Positions 22,141 through 32,613 of a stretch of 64,000 nucleotides of DNA are shown here, one piece after another (position 1 is the first letter of the stretch; the number at the start of each line of letters is the position of its first letter). Origin of the DNA: Coenobita brevimanus (Eukaryota > Arthropoda > Malacostraca > Decapoda > Coenobitidae). The stretch lies in the NCBI GenBank assembly GCA_032717465.1, contig CM064690.1, forward strand, positions 25,477,653 to 25,541,652. The letters are read 5' to 3'. Under the pieces are notes generated by a model. It saw only the letters and a program-made list of their open reading frames with translations. It was not told where the DNA came from and made no database searches. The position numbers and the translations under genes were made by a program.

Positions 22141-22289
22141 CTCACTTAGGCCCATTTCCCTCAAGAACCTGTTCCTCCTTGGATTTCTCTCTCTCTCTCT
22201 CTCTCTCCAGTATTGTGTACAGTGACAGTATTCTAGATAGAGCAGTAGCAGTTTCACATATACAAAGGTCCTACATCTATTTCCTTGTC

Positions 22290-22380
22290 CTATGAAGGGA
22301 GAAAGGTGGACTGCAAGAGGAAGATAGCTTAAGCCTGCAGTCCACTAGGTTCACAATTCAAATGAGCCTTGGATTGCAAT
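22290..22380 (-). repeat. Double-hairpin repeat family, copy 5
   Basis: AAGGTGGACTGCAAGAGGA and CCTGCAGTCCACTAGGTTC form the inverted arms, in reverse orientation. A distant 3' module-like phrase (ATCACCACATGAAAGCATCG) stands at 22643-22662, but in the opposite orientation. Confidence 0.55.
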
Positions 22381-22969
22381 TGCTACTGTTATACTACCCC
22401 AGCATACATACCTGTGACCTCTTCAGCCCGTCACCCTCTCCCTTCCTTTCAGCATATCCAAACATACCAGTTTACATCTCATCCCTCATGGTACTTATGC
22501 CAGTTCTCTCACAGCACACTTTTCTCAGATCTGTCACACCTTGACACCCAACAGTTCTTCGTACGCCTTTATTTGGCAAGGAATTTTCCTCTTGCAGCTT
22601 ATTCTCATCAGTTTATTGGCAGTGGAGCCTCGCTGTTGTATCAGTATCACCACATGAAAGCATCGCCCACCAGCACTGGTTTACACTTCCTAGCCCAACA
22701 CAGCTGATGGGTGGAGAGGCAAGTTGTTTAGGAACTTTTAAATATTTTTGAGTGATGGTATAGTGTGTTGAAAATGGTTGACATTTTATAGGTAATACTG
22801 AAAGCTCATACTTTTATTTGTTTATTTATTTTCTTTACGATGATATAAAGAAAAATTGGATATTAACGCTCCTTTGGTGCATATAAATGCTGAATTAGCA
22901 GTGTCACCAAGTTTTCAGTTGTAGATACCTAAGAAAGTTGTGAAATATTGATACATATTGGTGGCATGT

Positions 22970-23130
22970 TGTTGAGGCCCCAGGTTCATCTGCAAGATAA
23001 ACGTAGTGGACTGGAGGCTCAAACTATCCTTCTGCAGCCCACCATAACTCGTTCTGGGGATAGGGGAGTGGTTGAGGGAAGTTAGTATAACCAGGCAGTG
23101 GAGCTGCCTAGTTAATATATCCATTGAGCG
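22970..23130 (+). repeat. Double-hairpin repeat family, copy 6
   Basis: One of the best copies: GAGGCCCCAGGTTCATCTGC, GTAGTGGACTGGAGGCTC, CCTTCTGCAGCCCACC, GGGGATAGGGGAGTGGTTGA and a clean second hairpin (AACCAGGCAGTGGAGCTGCC). Confidence 0.65.
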
Positions 23131-23179
23131 TTGAGGTCTTACTGTACAAGATGTTAAAAAAAAAATTGGTTATCTACAT

Positions 23180-23182
<3 letters not shown>

Positions 23183-23212
<30 letters not shown>
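23183..23212. repeat. Poly-A tract
   Basis: About 30 adenines, preceded by shorter A runs. Confidence 0.9.
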
Positions 23213-23221
<9 letters not shown>

Positions 23222-23306
23222 GTGTGTAGGTCTGTAAGCATTTGTATGTACCCAGTATATTTCGGAGGATTCTATTGTGCATCATTATCATAAAATGTAT
23301 ATTATG

Positions 23307-23519
23307 TTGAGTACACCTCTTCCCGTCCGATCAGCGAAGTTAAGCAACGTTGGGTCTGGTTAGTACTTGGATGGGTGACCGCCGGGGAACACCAGATGCT
23401 GTTGGCATCCCTACGTGTCAAGTGGGGTTGGTGGAGGATTAGTGCCCCTCCCTGTAAAACAATTAACTCTAAGCCCTTGGCCACACCGTTTGGGATACAT
23501 GGCGTCTGGCAATGAATGA
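23307..23519 (+). mobile_element. 5S-rRNA-derived SINE, copy B, with target-site duplication
   Basis: The head (23307-23406) is clearly 5S rRNA-like: TTGAGTACACC, CCCGTCCGATCAGCGAAG, TTAAGCAACGTTGGG, TAGTACTTGGATGGGTGACC, GGGAACACCAGATGCTG. It includes the internal Pol III promoter region (A box, intermediate element, C box). It lacks the first 15 or so nucleotides of 5S and the box sequence has drifted, so it is not a 5S gene. The body and tail follow (GTCAAGTGGGGTTGGTGG to GGCGTCTGGC), ending in (AATG)n. ATGTATATTATG stands on both sides (23295-23306 and 23520-23531), a 12-bp duplication marking retrotransposition. Confidence 0.9.
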
Positions 23520-23832
23520 ATGTATATTATGTATGTAGGAGTTCTGTAAGTATTTGTATAATATATAATATATCCAGTATATTATTTCAGAAATATCTGT
23601 TGTTCATCATCATAAAATGTATATTATCATGGAAAGGCGTGAATGAAGACTGGGATGTGTGAAATCAATGGTTGTCAGTACTGTATTTCATTAGGCTGCC
23701 TTGTTATACCCATACATTATACCATTGCTCAAGTGAATAATGCTGCATATTATAGAAAACTTATGGCTTTACATTTTATTTTATACATGAATTCCATTTA
23801 ATGCACAGCTGACATGTAACCATTTGTTAGTG

Positions 23833-23965
23833 TTGTGGCCTTAGCGTCATTTTATATAAAGCCAGTGTATCGCTGGTTGAAATGGTCCCCTCTGCAGTCC
23901 ATCATTCTTCTTTTGGGGGATTGGTAGGGAGTTGAAGGGCTTTTGTATAATCATGCAGTATCCAT
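23833..23965 (+). repeat. Double-hairpin repeat family, copy 7
   Basis: Right half preserved: CCCCTCTGCAGTCCATCATT, TTTTGGGGGATTGGTAGGG, AGTTGAAGGGCTTTTGTATA. The left arm is decayed. Confidence 0.5.
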
Positions 23966-24402
23966 TTTGTGGTCATTTTTTTTTTTCCAGGTTGAAGACA
24001 AACCATTGCTTAGAGTAATAGCACTCCAGTATTATGTGTTTAATTCTCAGTTAACTTTTTTTCATCATCCAAATTGCTTTTTCCCAGCTAAGGATGGAGT
24101 AAGGTTTAATTACCTTTATACTTGTTAATTTTGATATTGAAATGTTTTGGTAGCTAGGTTTGTCTGTGAATTGTAGTACACTGTACTGTTTACTTAATTT
24201 TCCTAACACAAGAGCATAGAGAGAGAGGGATGTAGAGGTTTATCTGATTATATGATTGTGTTATGCATTGTAAAACTGAGAGGCGTGTGGTGACTATAGG
24301 CAGAGAGGAGTACTTTGAGTGAAACTGAAGTGGAGAAGCTGAGAAAGAAGCAGTGTCAGATGAATACTAGCTAAAGGTACTGGAGGAGTTAGTTAACACT
24401 AA

Positions 24403-24830
24403 GAATCTCCTTGGTTATTGGTCATATCAGGCCTTCAGTTCGTCTGTATCCTGCCATCAAATATTTGAATCTCCTTGGTTACTAGTCATATCATACCTCT
24501 TTCTTGCAATCTCCTTGGTTACTAGTCAGACTCATTCCTGATATCATACTCTTGAATCTCCTTGGTTGCTAGTCAAATCACAACCTCTCCTGCAATCACA
24601 CTCTAGAATCTCCTTGGTTACTAGTCAAACTTCTGTTTCCTGCAGTCAGGTTTTAGACTTTCCTTGGTTACCAGTCAAATCAAACCTCTTTCCTGCAATC
24701 GTTGTATAGAATCTCCATGGTTATGAGTCAAATCAAACTTCTGTTTTCTGCAATCAAGCTTCAGAATCTCCTTAGTTACTAGTCAGATCAGACTTTTGTT
24801 TCCTGCAGTCAAGTTTCATGTTGTCATTGT
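24403..24830 (+). repeat. Minisatellite, about 55 bp x 8, degenerate
   Basis: Units share GAATCTCCTTGGTTACTAGT and a TCCTGCAATCA segment, with variable spacing of about 37-58 bp. Single diverged copies of the core also occur near 43.9, 48.45 and 48.57 kb. Confidence 0.8.
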
Positions 24831-25084
24831 TGACATCTAAGTTAAATCCTCGTTGTTAATGAGAGTGTTCGGAGATGGTGGTATTTAAGTAACCTCTCCA
24901 TGGATTTCTTCCCTCCTTTCGTTTCTGTCTTAAATTTCATGGTACATTTCCTCTTTTTGCCTCATGTACTCTTTTTGAAATGTATCGAAGTAATGTCCTA
25001 TTTCTCTGATTGTTTATGGATGGATGGAAGTAAAAGTACAGTTTTAGGCCAAGTTAGATTGAAAGGAGCATATGACATTTTAAC

Positions 25085-25270
25085 CCAGCCATTGAGTTGC
25101 GTTTGATCCGAGGAGGAAGCCAGCTCAACTCAGTGCCGGTCCCAAGCCCGGATAAATAGGGGAGGGTTGGTGTCAGGAGTGGGTATCCGGCCATAAAAAT
25201 TTGCCAAGCCCTGACACGGTATGGTTCATTACCGTACCGTTTAGCGTACTGAATATCAGGTGTTTTCACT
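25085..25270 (+). mobile_element. Probable LINE 3'-terminal domain fragment
   Basis: The phrase GTGCCGGTCCCAAGCCCGG, then ATAAATAGGGGAGGGTTGG, then GTATCCGGCCATAAAA is a combination I know from 3' ends of a LINE group found in many animal genomes. Here it is followed by TTTGCCAAGCCCTGACACGG. The coding part is absent. The match is from memory of the motif, not from a search. Confidence 0.5.
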
Positions 25271-26145
25271 GGCTAAATTAAGTCAATGTCTCCCCCCCCC
25301 CCCTTCCCTCCCTGCTTGATTTCTCTGACTGTCTCTTCCTGTGAAGTCTGGGTGGCTGGGTCGCTTAGAATAGTCCACACATACACACCCCGCCAGTTTC
25401 TGTCAATTTGATGTCGTTTCGCCATGCGTGTTTGTTGTGTGGGGATGGTCTTCTTAGCAGGGGGTCGCTAAGAAGGGGTCTTAAATGTGATGCCCTGGCC
25501 CTAGGATGTACTGCGCGAACCCACAACAAGCACGTAAGGTGAACGGCGAGATGTCACAAAGGTGGGACGTTCCGGCCATCACATGCACTCGGCCCTTGTG
25601 TGTGACAAGCACGTGGTTGCTTTTTATTTTTTTCCATTGAATAACGTCTTTTCAATTTTGATTTTAATAATTTTTATCTAAAATGTTTATTATATGCCGT
25701 GTGGGTGTTGGATGTACCTGAGAGGACGCTTTTGAGGCCATAACCCATGGGCACAACAAACAATCAGGCTATATGCCATTTTCACCCTGCCTGGCACCAT
25801 ATCTGTGGGGTCATCAACATCTGAGGCACTGATGTCATTCCTGTTGGTGTCGGACTTATTGAATTGAGTATAGTCTGGGCCGATGTGTTGCTCATTAATC
25901 AGGGCACCAGCACTTATCTGAATGTCACACGTGGGACGCTGATACATAGGCACATCCTCTCAGCCTTCATGTTCCCCTGCAGTGTTGGGCCAGAAACCCC
26001 AACCCCTCGTCATGATTTAGATCTGTTTCGGCCACAGCCAGATGCACCACCTGAATATTCTATAGGATTAACCAGCAAGTTGAAAGGCATTGTTTTTGTA
26101 TTAAATAGGTTGTTTCCAGGGTGCCTTCATGCTGTTTGGTCTCCA
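25271..26145. other. Unassigned, relatively GC-richer stretch
   Basis: Contains a C-run at 25292-25303 and overlapping open frames on both strands (25690-25953 minus, 25864-26214 plus) with no domain I recognise. The plus-strand frame runs into the following minisatellite. I cannot tell whether this is an eroded transposon or unique sequence. Confidence 0.35.
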
Positions 26146-26490
26146 AATTGGAGAACTTCTTTTATATTCAAAAAGAAGGATGTCACCAAGTGGAGAACTT
26201 CTTTTATATTCTAAAAGAAGGATGTCACCAAGTGGAGAACTTTTATATTCTAAAAGAAGGATGTCACCAAGTGGAGAACTTCTTTTATATTCTAAAAGAA
26301 GGATGTCACCAAGCGGAGAACTTCTTTTATATTCTAAAAGAAGGATGTCACCAAGTGGAGAACTTCTTTTATATTCTAAAAGAAGGATGTCACCATGTGG
26401 AGAACTTTTATATTCTAAAACAAGGATGTCACCAACCTATTATGTTTCCAAATTGGACAAACTTTTATATATTATAAAAGTATGATGTCA
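26146..26490 (+). repeat. 42/39-bp minisatellite
   Basis: The unit GTGGAGAACTTCTTTTATAT plus TCTAAAAGAAGGATGTCACC plus AA is 42 bp. Three units lack CTT and are 39 bp, so all unit lengths are multiples of three and two frames stay open. About eight units, degenerating after 26430. Confidence 0.85.
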
Positions 26491-26689
26491 CCAAAATGTC
26501 ACCAAGCTACACCTTACAAAAGTATCTGTGTAAAGCTGCAGCTGTGGTATGGCTGCCTAATTTCGCTCGGTAGAAAACATCTGATGTAGATTAATTGGGT
26601 AGAAGGCACTAGGCGTGCGCGACTGAAATTTGCACGCGACTTGCGTTTTGTTCCGGACACACCTGATCCTGATCTCAGTGTGTTTTCTT

Positions 26690-27310
26690 CTCCTCACACA
26701 CACCAGTTCCCGTTCTTGGTGAATTTCTCTCCTGCTCACACACACCAGTTCCTGTTCGTGGTGTGTTTTCTCCTCACACACACAAACACACACACCATTT
26801 CCCGTTTGGTGTATTTTCTCCATCCCACACACACCATTTCCTGTATGGTGTATTTTCTCCTCACACACACACCATTTCCTATTTGATGTGTTTTCTCCAT
26901 CCCACACACACTATTTCCTGCATGGTGTGTTTTCTTCTCACACACACCATTTCCTATTTGGTGTGTTTTCTCCGTCCCACACACACTATTTCCTGCATGA
27001 TGTGTTTTCTCACACACGCCAGTTCCTGTTCTCGGTGTGTATTCTACCTCCTAGGCACACCAGTTCCTGTTATCGGTGTGTTTTCTCCTCCTCACACACG
27101 CCATTTCCTGTTTGGTGTTTTCTCCTCCTCACAAACACCATTTCCTGTCTGGTGTGTTTTCTTCTCACACACACCAGTTCTTGTTTGGTGTGTTTTCTTC
27201 TTCTCAGGCACACCAGTTCCTGTTCTCGGTGTGTTCTGAAGAAGACAAAGATCAAGACGAAGATCAAGATGAAGATAAGATAAAGACAAAAATCAAGAAG
27301 AAATTGAAAA
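26690..27310 (+). repeat. CACACA-rich minisatellite (about 40-50 bp) plus purine-rich end
   Basis: Units read TTTCTCCTCACACACACC followed by AGTTCCTGTTYGGTGTG, about 13 variants. At 27236-27310 the sequence changes to a GAAGAYVAAGAT repeat rich in purines. Open frames here are low-complexity consequences of the repeat. Confidence 0.85.
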
Positions 27311-27534
27311 CCATATCTAATGCCTCCAGTTTGCAACGTTTCTCCTAAAATCAAACGTTTACTGCCATCAGTCAACACAGAGGCAGACTTGTGTAAAACT
27401 GCAAGGCCTATGCAGTGATGATGACGGCAGCATGTCCAATGGTAGGGTGGTTGGGACGGGCATGGTGTGGGTCCGAGCAGCTTACCTCCTCGTGGTGGAC
27501 CTGGGTAGAGTGATCTTCATGTATATATTGTTAC

Positions 27535-27770
27535 TGTGGCTCCAGGTTCATTGGAAGTATGAACCCTGTGGAGTGCAGCCTGAAATTACCCTCCTGCATC
27601 CCACAACCCTTGTTTGGGAGATGAAAGTCAAGGGATGTTTAAATTGTTCTCCTACAGCCCACAACCTTTGGGAGATGAATCAAGGGATGATTGTGTAGGT
27701 GAGCAGTAGAAGCACCCACTTATATCAGCGCCACCACATGAAGGCATCCCTCTCCATGCCCATATATTAG
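27535..27770 (+). repeat. Double-hairpin repeat family, copy 8 (internally duplicated)
   Basis: Starts GGCTCCAGGTTCATTGGAAG, then GTGGAGTGCAGCCTGAAATT with CCTCCTGCATCCCACAA. The segment CTCCT(G/A)CA(T/G)CCCACAA...TTTGGGAGATGAA(A/T)(G/C) is present twice. It ends in the intact GCCACCACATGAAGGCATCC module. Confidence 0.65.
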
Positions 27771-27784
27771 AGCTACTAGAAACC

Positions 27785-27925
27785 ATCCATCCATCCATCA
27801 TCCAATCCAACATTTCCCCATGAGGAGCGTAGGAGCTCGGAGCTGGACAAGTTGGTCCAGAGAATGAAGATGAGAGTTGCCAGCCTCACTCATCCCTGAG
27901 TGGCACATGAGCAGTAAACCCTAAC
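27785..27925 (-). mobile_element. SINE type 2 tail, truncated
   Basis: Complement of the type 2 tail: (CATC)n, CATGAGGAGCGTAGGAGCTC, CAAGTTGGTCC and CAGCCTCACTCATCCCTGAG. It stops before the tRNA-like module. Confidence 0.75.
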
Positions 27926-27979
27926 ATGAATGAAGATCACTCTAGCTGAAAGCTGCAATTTATTGACAAACTTTGTCTA

Positions 27980-28247
27980 CCAACACACACAGTTACTTAG
28001 TGGCATTAAAATATATGCTTGGTGACATTACAGTATATGCTTGGTGACACAGAGAGGTTCTTATTGACTGGTAGAGAGGTTTAGTGATATAAATCATTGG
28101 GGACATTACTAAGAGGTTTGGTGACATTACTTAGAGGTTTAGTGATAAGAGGTACTTGGATTAGGTTGTGGTTTGGTGACATCTTAAAATAATGGTGACA
28201 TCCTAAAACGAATCAGTTTCATTAAAAAAAAAAAAAAAAAAAAAAAA
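27980..28247 (+). repeat. Degenerate short repeat (GGTGACATTA) and poly-A
   Basis: GGTGACATTA and AGAGGTTTAGTGA recur irregularly from 27995 to 28200. A poly-A run of about 23 lies at 28225-28247. Confidence 0.55.
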
Positions 28248-28344
28248 GATATCCACCATGCAGCTAAGCATAGTGTAATATTATTGTATTTTATATGCAC
28301 ATGCTTGAGATGGACTTCTATAAGTCAGTATGAAGGTACAGTAT

Positions 28345-28760
28345 TTTGTCTCATTATACCTTACATTGCTTCTTTTTGGTGTTTTCTGTTATACTGCAAG
28401 GCCAGTATTATGCTTTTTATATTTTTCAGATATATTTTGTCGTTATACCATATGTTTCTGGTATATTTCCTGTTATGCCACAAGTCTGGTATTATGCTAT
28501 CATTTTTCTGATGTATGTTGCCTTGTTATACCTCGTATCGCTTATTTTGGTATATTTCCTGTTATACCACAAGTCCAGTATTATGCTTGTTATATTTTTC
28601 AGCTATATTTTGTCTCATACCTCATATCGCTTCTTTTAGAGTATTTTATTTATACCACAAGTCCGGTATTATGCTAGTTATATTTTTCAGATATATTTTG
28701 TCTCTTACCTCAAATAGCTTTTGATATATTTCCTATTATACCACGAATTTAGTCTCATGA
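28345..28760 (+). repeat. Tandem repeat, about 87 bp x 4.5
   Basis: AGTATTATGCTT, TATTTTTCAGATATATTTTG, CTTATACCWCAT and TATATTTCCTGTTATACCAC recur in order, with unit starts near 28402, 28487, 28575 and 28663. Confidence 0.75.
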
Positions 28761-28966
28761 ACATAGCTGTGTGTGGATTATTTATCTGTATTATGGACAA
28801 AATTTGCTGTGCTTGCAGCATTGCAACTCTGAATTTCTGGCTTTGTGTAGGTTGGCTATTATGACTGTCTAGGCTATGCTGTTTTGAAATCTGAAGTGTT
28901 TGCTAAGAGTAGTATTCAGACCTGTGGAATACATAGGATGCAACTCTGACAGAATGTCTTAATTGG

Positions 28967-29152
28967 GAGAACAATTTAGAAAAGTTGTAAAATGCATGCT
29001 GCAGCCATTTGGGAGAACAATTTAGAAAAGTTGTAAAATGCATGCTGCAGTCATTTGGGAGAACAATTTAGAAAAGTTGTAAAATGCATGCTGCAGCCAT
29101 TTGGGAGAACAATTTAGAAAAGTTGTAAAATGCATACTGTAGCCATTCTCAT
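28967..29152 (+). repeat. 46-bp tandem repeat x 4
   Basis: The unit GGGAGAACAATTTAGAAAAG plus TTGTAAAATGCATGCTGCAG plus CCATTT is present four times with one to three differences, so this array is young or homogenised. Confidence 0.9.
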
Positions 29153-29276
29153 AGATGTTTTGTTGAGTTTTATGTTCAAAGATTGCTTGTGTTATGAGTG
29201 TGTGGTACCTCGTGCGAGAAAGTGTGTTGTGGTGTGAGAGGTTGCATTGCAGTTTGTGCATATTGAATAACTCAGG

Positions 29277-29334
29277 AGTCAAATGGCCACCCCATACAGG
29301 ATTATGGTGTCTGGCAATAGATAGATAGATAGAA
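29277..29334 (+). mobile_element. SINE/LINE A 3' tail fragment
   Basis: GTCAAATGGCCACCCCATAC followed by AGGATTATGGTGTCTGGC and (ATAG)n is the tail shared by LINE A and the SINEs; nothing upstream of the tail is present. Confidence 0.65.
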
Positions 29335-29487
29335 TTTTCTGAGTTATATTATGTGTTGGCATTGTAGCAGGGAAGGATGGTGAGTGTGTTGCATTCTGGT
29401 TAGACGTAGTCTTGTCTTTTTGGGTTGGGTAGTTTCTTAGGGGTGTTTTCTGATGGAGGTTTGTGAAGGATGTTATTTGGTTGAATG

Positions 29488-29489
<2 letters not shown>

Positions 29490-29574
<85 letters not shown>
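29490..29574. repeat. (GT)n microsatellite
   Basis: About 42 uninterrupted GT units. The Cys-Val and His-Thr frames across it are artefacts. Confidence 0.95.
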
Positions 29575-29577
<3 letters not shown>

Positions 29578-31177
29578 TATTGTGCTGGGTGGAGGAAGGG
29601 GAATGTTGGTGGAGCAATTTGTATAGTGTTTGGTGGTTTTCCTCTTTGTTTCTCTGTGGTGGAAGGTGATGCAACATACAGTTGCAGGGTTGAGAAGAGT
29701 GTTAACCTGAAATGATGAATTGACTCTCATATTTATGGTCCTTGTGTTGGGGGACTTTTGTTTTTTGATAGAAGTGATCTGAATTCATGGCCTTTTGGCA
29801 TCCAGTCATTATTGCTTTGTTTTGTGTTAAGCTTTTCTATTTTTGTGCCATTTAAGTGGGGGGCTTATCTTGTGCTAGTGTAAGCTACTGTTCTAATGAA
29901 TTGTTCATAGAATGTTTTCAAGACATTGAGTTTATGATATGCCATTGCACTGTTATCTGTGTATTGAGAAAAGGGCATGTGTCCCCTTAGTAGATCATAG
30001 AATTTTAGGTGTCTTTCCTGTGGGAGTGGTTGCTTGAGTAGGGTAACATGAAGGTGTGTTTGTCTGGGTTTGGGAGGGTGACGGTTTATTTGGTTAGCGT
30101 AGCAGTCATTGTATGTAAGCCTGTGTTAGAGTGAGTATTCCATAGGTACTGTTGGGGATTATCTGCTAACTGTTGAGTTTGTGTTATGAAACAGTTGGGA
30201 CTGAACAGGGAAGTTGCTAGAGATCAAGCAGCATGGAGAGCTGACATTAGGTGCCCAAAGCTGACACATGCATGTTGGACCCTTTATATCTGAGACAATT
30301 TATTTTTTATTTCATTATTTTTTAGATGAAAAAATATACTTGAATGAGTGAAAGTGAGAGGAGGTATTGTAGACCAAGAATGTAGATCGATATAATGAAC
30401 GAGCACTGTTAAAAAAACAGTAAGATGGTGGGGCTATGGAATGGATTGAGTTGAGTTGATTGGATGAAGTATGCATGGAGGAGCATATGATAAAAATTTA
30501 ATGTCCCATATTTAACTTTATGAAACTTTAGTCATCCGAATGAGTTGTTTTCGTTGTAATGTGAAGTGCATCTGTTTAAAAATATATGTACAACATACAT
30601 CTGCCTGTGGAGCTTAGTATAGGATTCTTGGGCTTGAATAGTGAGTGTGTTAGTATTTGGTTCTCTTCGTTACTAATATTGTTGATCATTTATTCCACTT
30701 TTATGTTTTCCGTCCTTGCACTCTGGACCTCACTGTACTCCATCCTTAAGTGGGAAAAAGAATGTGGGATGGTAACGATGATTAACTTTTTAGAGTGTCA
30801 GTCTTTTGAGTCTTGGTAATATCCTTTTCAATTTGTTCTTGCTGCAACAAGATTGTTCTGTTCAACTGAGGAATGTCTTTAATTATGAAAGGTTTTATCA
30901 ACACCGTATTGTTTTATTCAACTTGGGAAAGGTTTAATTATGAAAGTTTTAACTGAAGCTGGATTGAACTCCTTCAGTTTAAAGAGCTTATCCCAAGATG
31001 GAATAAAAGACTAATAATAATAATAATAATAATAGTACTGTGACATGAAAATGACATAATCTTGCTCAGTGGGTTAATATTTATAACAATTGTTTTAGAT
31101 CTTTTCAACTATTGTGGTACACTGGTATGTAGATGTTATTTTTGTTGTAACATAAGTACAGTACCACACTGGTCTAA
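29575..31177. other. Intergenic DNA without recognised gene
   Basis: Apart from (TAA)n at 31013-31033, no repeat family is recognised. The minus strand of about 29800-30150 has C/A-rich stretches with a faint coding look (a possible very old retroelement), but stops interrupt every frame. Confidence 0.4.
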
Positions 31178-31181
31178 TTAA

Positions 31182-32183
31182 CCCTTTAACCGCGGGCATT
31201 GTTTTGCCCTGACTGTCCTCTCCCGCGGGGGTTTCGACCAAAATGTAAACAAACTTTAAACCTTTATAACTCTGCACAGAATAAATCTAGAGCGAAAAAT
31301 AAGGTACCATTAGAAAGTACTAACCTTCGGCTTTGCAATGATGTAGGTTTCATGATTTCGTTGACTATCACTGGATGGGCAGTGCCATTAGAAGTGAGCG
31401 ATCTAAAATCACTTTTTTTTCGCTCACACACCATTACTAAATGCCAACCTCATTCTGATAATAATACTATAAACATATATGAACACTGCACATACGATAA
31501 ACACCCACTCTGTGTTCACTGAGGCAGGTAAAAGGCACTGTAATTACCCGCACTTCACTGCCACATCAGCGGTGTTGTAATCACTATTTTTCGCTAACAC
31601 ACCATTACCAAATGCCAACCTCATTCTGATAATAATACTATAAACATATATGAACACTGCACATACGATAAACACCCACTCTGTGTTCACTGAGGCAGGT
31701 AAAAGGCACTGTAATTGCCCGCACTTCACTGCCATATCAGCGGTGTTGTAACCACTTTTTTTCGCTCACACACCATTACCAAATGCCAACCTCATTCTGA
31801 TAATAATACTATAAACATATATGAACACTGTACATACGATAAACACTTCCTCTGGTTTCACTGAGGCAGGTAAAAGGCACTGTAATTGCCTGCACTTCAC
31901 CATCACATCAGCAGTGTTGTCACTCACACAGCTGGACAGATACTGATGCGTGTTTGGTCCGGGGTGGGGTGGGGGGCCCAGGGGGTGGGAGGTGGGGCCC
32001 CAGGGGGGGAGGGAGGTGGGGGTGGCTGGAGTGAAAGAACTTAATAGCTACTCTCCCTTGAAACAATTGGCGCACGGAAAAAACCCGGGGTATTCAAAAT
32101 ATTCACAAACATTCGAGAATGACACCCGCTGTTTGGTCCAGTTTTTGCAGTGTCATTCTGGAATGACACCCGCGGTTAAAGGG
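31182..32183. mobile_element. PiggyBac-type non-autonomous element 1 (1002 bp)
   Basis: Flanked by TTAA on both sides (31178-31181 and 32184-32187), the hallmark of piggyBac integration. Terminal inverted repeats are 15 bp and perfect: CCCTTTAACCGCGGG. Just inside the right end is a palindrome around GGTGTCATTCTGGAATGACA. No transposase is encoded. The interior holds three 171-bp tandem units (31421-31935) and a GGGGTGGGAGGTGGGGCCCC-rich block. A sister copy lies at 39160-40186 in the same orientation. Confidence 0.85.
31421..31935 (+). repeat. 171-bp tandem repeat x 3 inside piggyBac-type element 1
   Basis: Units start with CGCTCACACACCATTACCAA near 31421, 31592 and 31763 and run through GCACTGTAATTGCCCGCACT to CATCAGCGGTGTTGTAA. 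Confidence 0.9.
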
Positions 32184-32230
32184 TTAATGCAGTTTATGGT
32201 TCACAGCTTCCATGATAGCCAAATGTCATT

Positions 32231-32601
32231 CTATCTATCTGTCTATCTATTGCCAGATGCCATAATCCCTTAAGGGGTGGCCATTTGACTTTGAGTTATT
32301 TGTTTTACGGGGAGGGGCACTAACCCTCCACCAACCCACTTGTTTACACGTAGGGAGTATGTATGGTTTGGTTATATGGTTACCACCCAGCGTTGTAAAT
32401 GGTTTCTTGGCTTACAGGAAACCATTTGGCTTCTCACTCAATGTAAAGCCACCTGTAAAGGAAAGAAAAGCAATAAGAAGTGACAGGAAAGATGGGGGAA
32501 ATAGGAAGAGAGGAGGGCAAGCACAGAAAAAGAATGATAAAGGCTAAGGAAGAAGTAGGCAGCACTACATCAAGTGAGTGGATGATGGTCGCCACCACCT
32601 A
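32231..32601 (-). mobile_element. Full-length SINE type 1 (371 bp) with target-site duplication
   Basis: CCAAATGTCATT stands at 32219-32230 and 32602-32613, a perfect 12-bp duplication that fixes both ends. On the minus strand the order is: head TAGGTGGTGGCGACCATCAT and CTTGATGTAGTGCTGCC; a CTTCTTCC-rich middle; the central hairpin AAATGGTTTCCTG...AAGAAACCATTT; then CTACGTG...TTGGTGGAGGGTTAGTGCCC; and the LINE A-type tail with CCCTTAAGGG and (ATAG)n. The small open frame at 32359-32547 is part of the SINE. Confidence 0.9.
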
Positions 32602-32613
32602 CCAAATGTCATT

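Noticed and set aside
23307..23406. 5S rRNA gene
   Set aside because: Lacks the first 15 nt, has drifted stems, is fused to a SINE body, and is bracketed by a target-site duplication. It is a SINE head.
29463..29730. Cys-Val / His-Thr repeat proteins
   Set aside because: Translation of (GT)n only.
32359..32547. 62-codon protein seen twice (also at 55571-55759 minus)
   Set aside because: Both copies lie inside the type 1 SINE; the similarity is that of the SINE.
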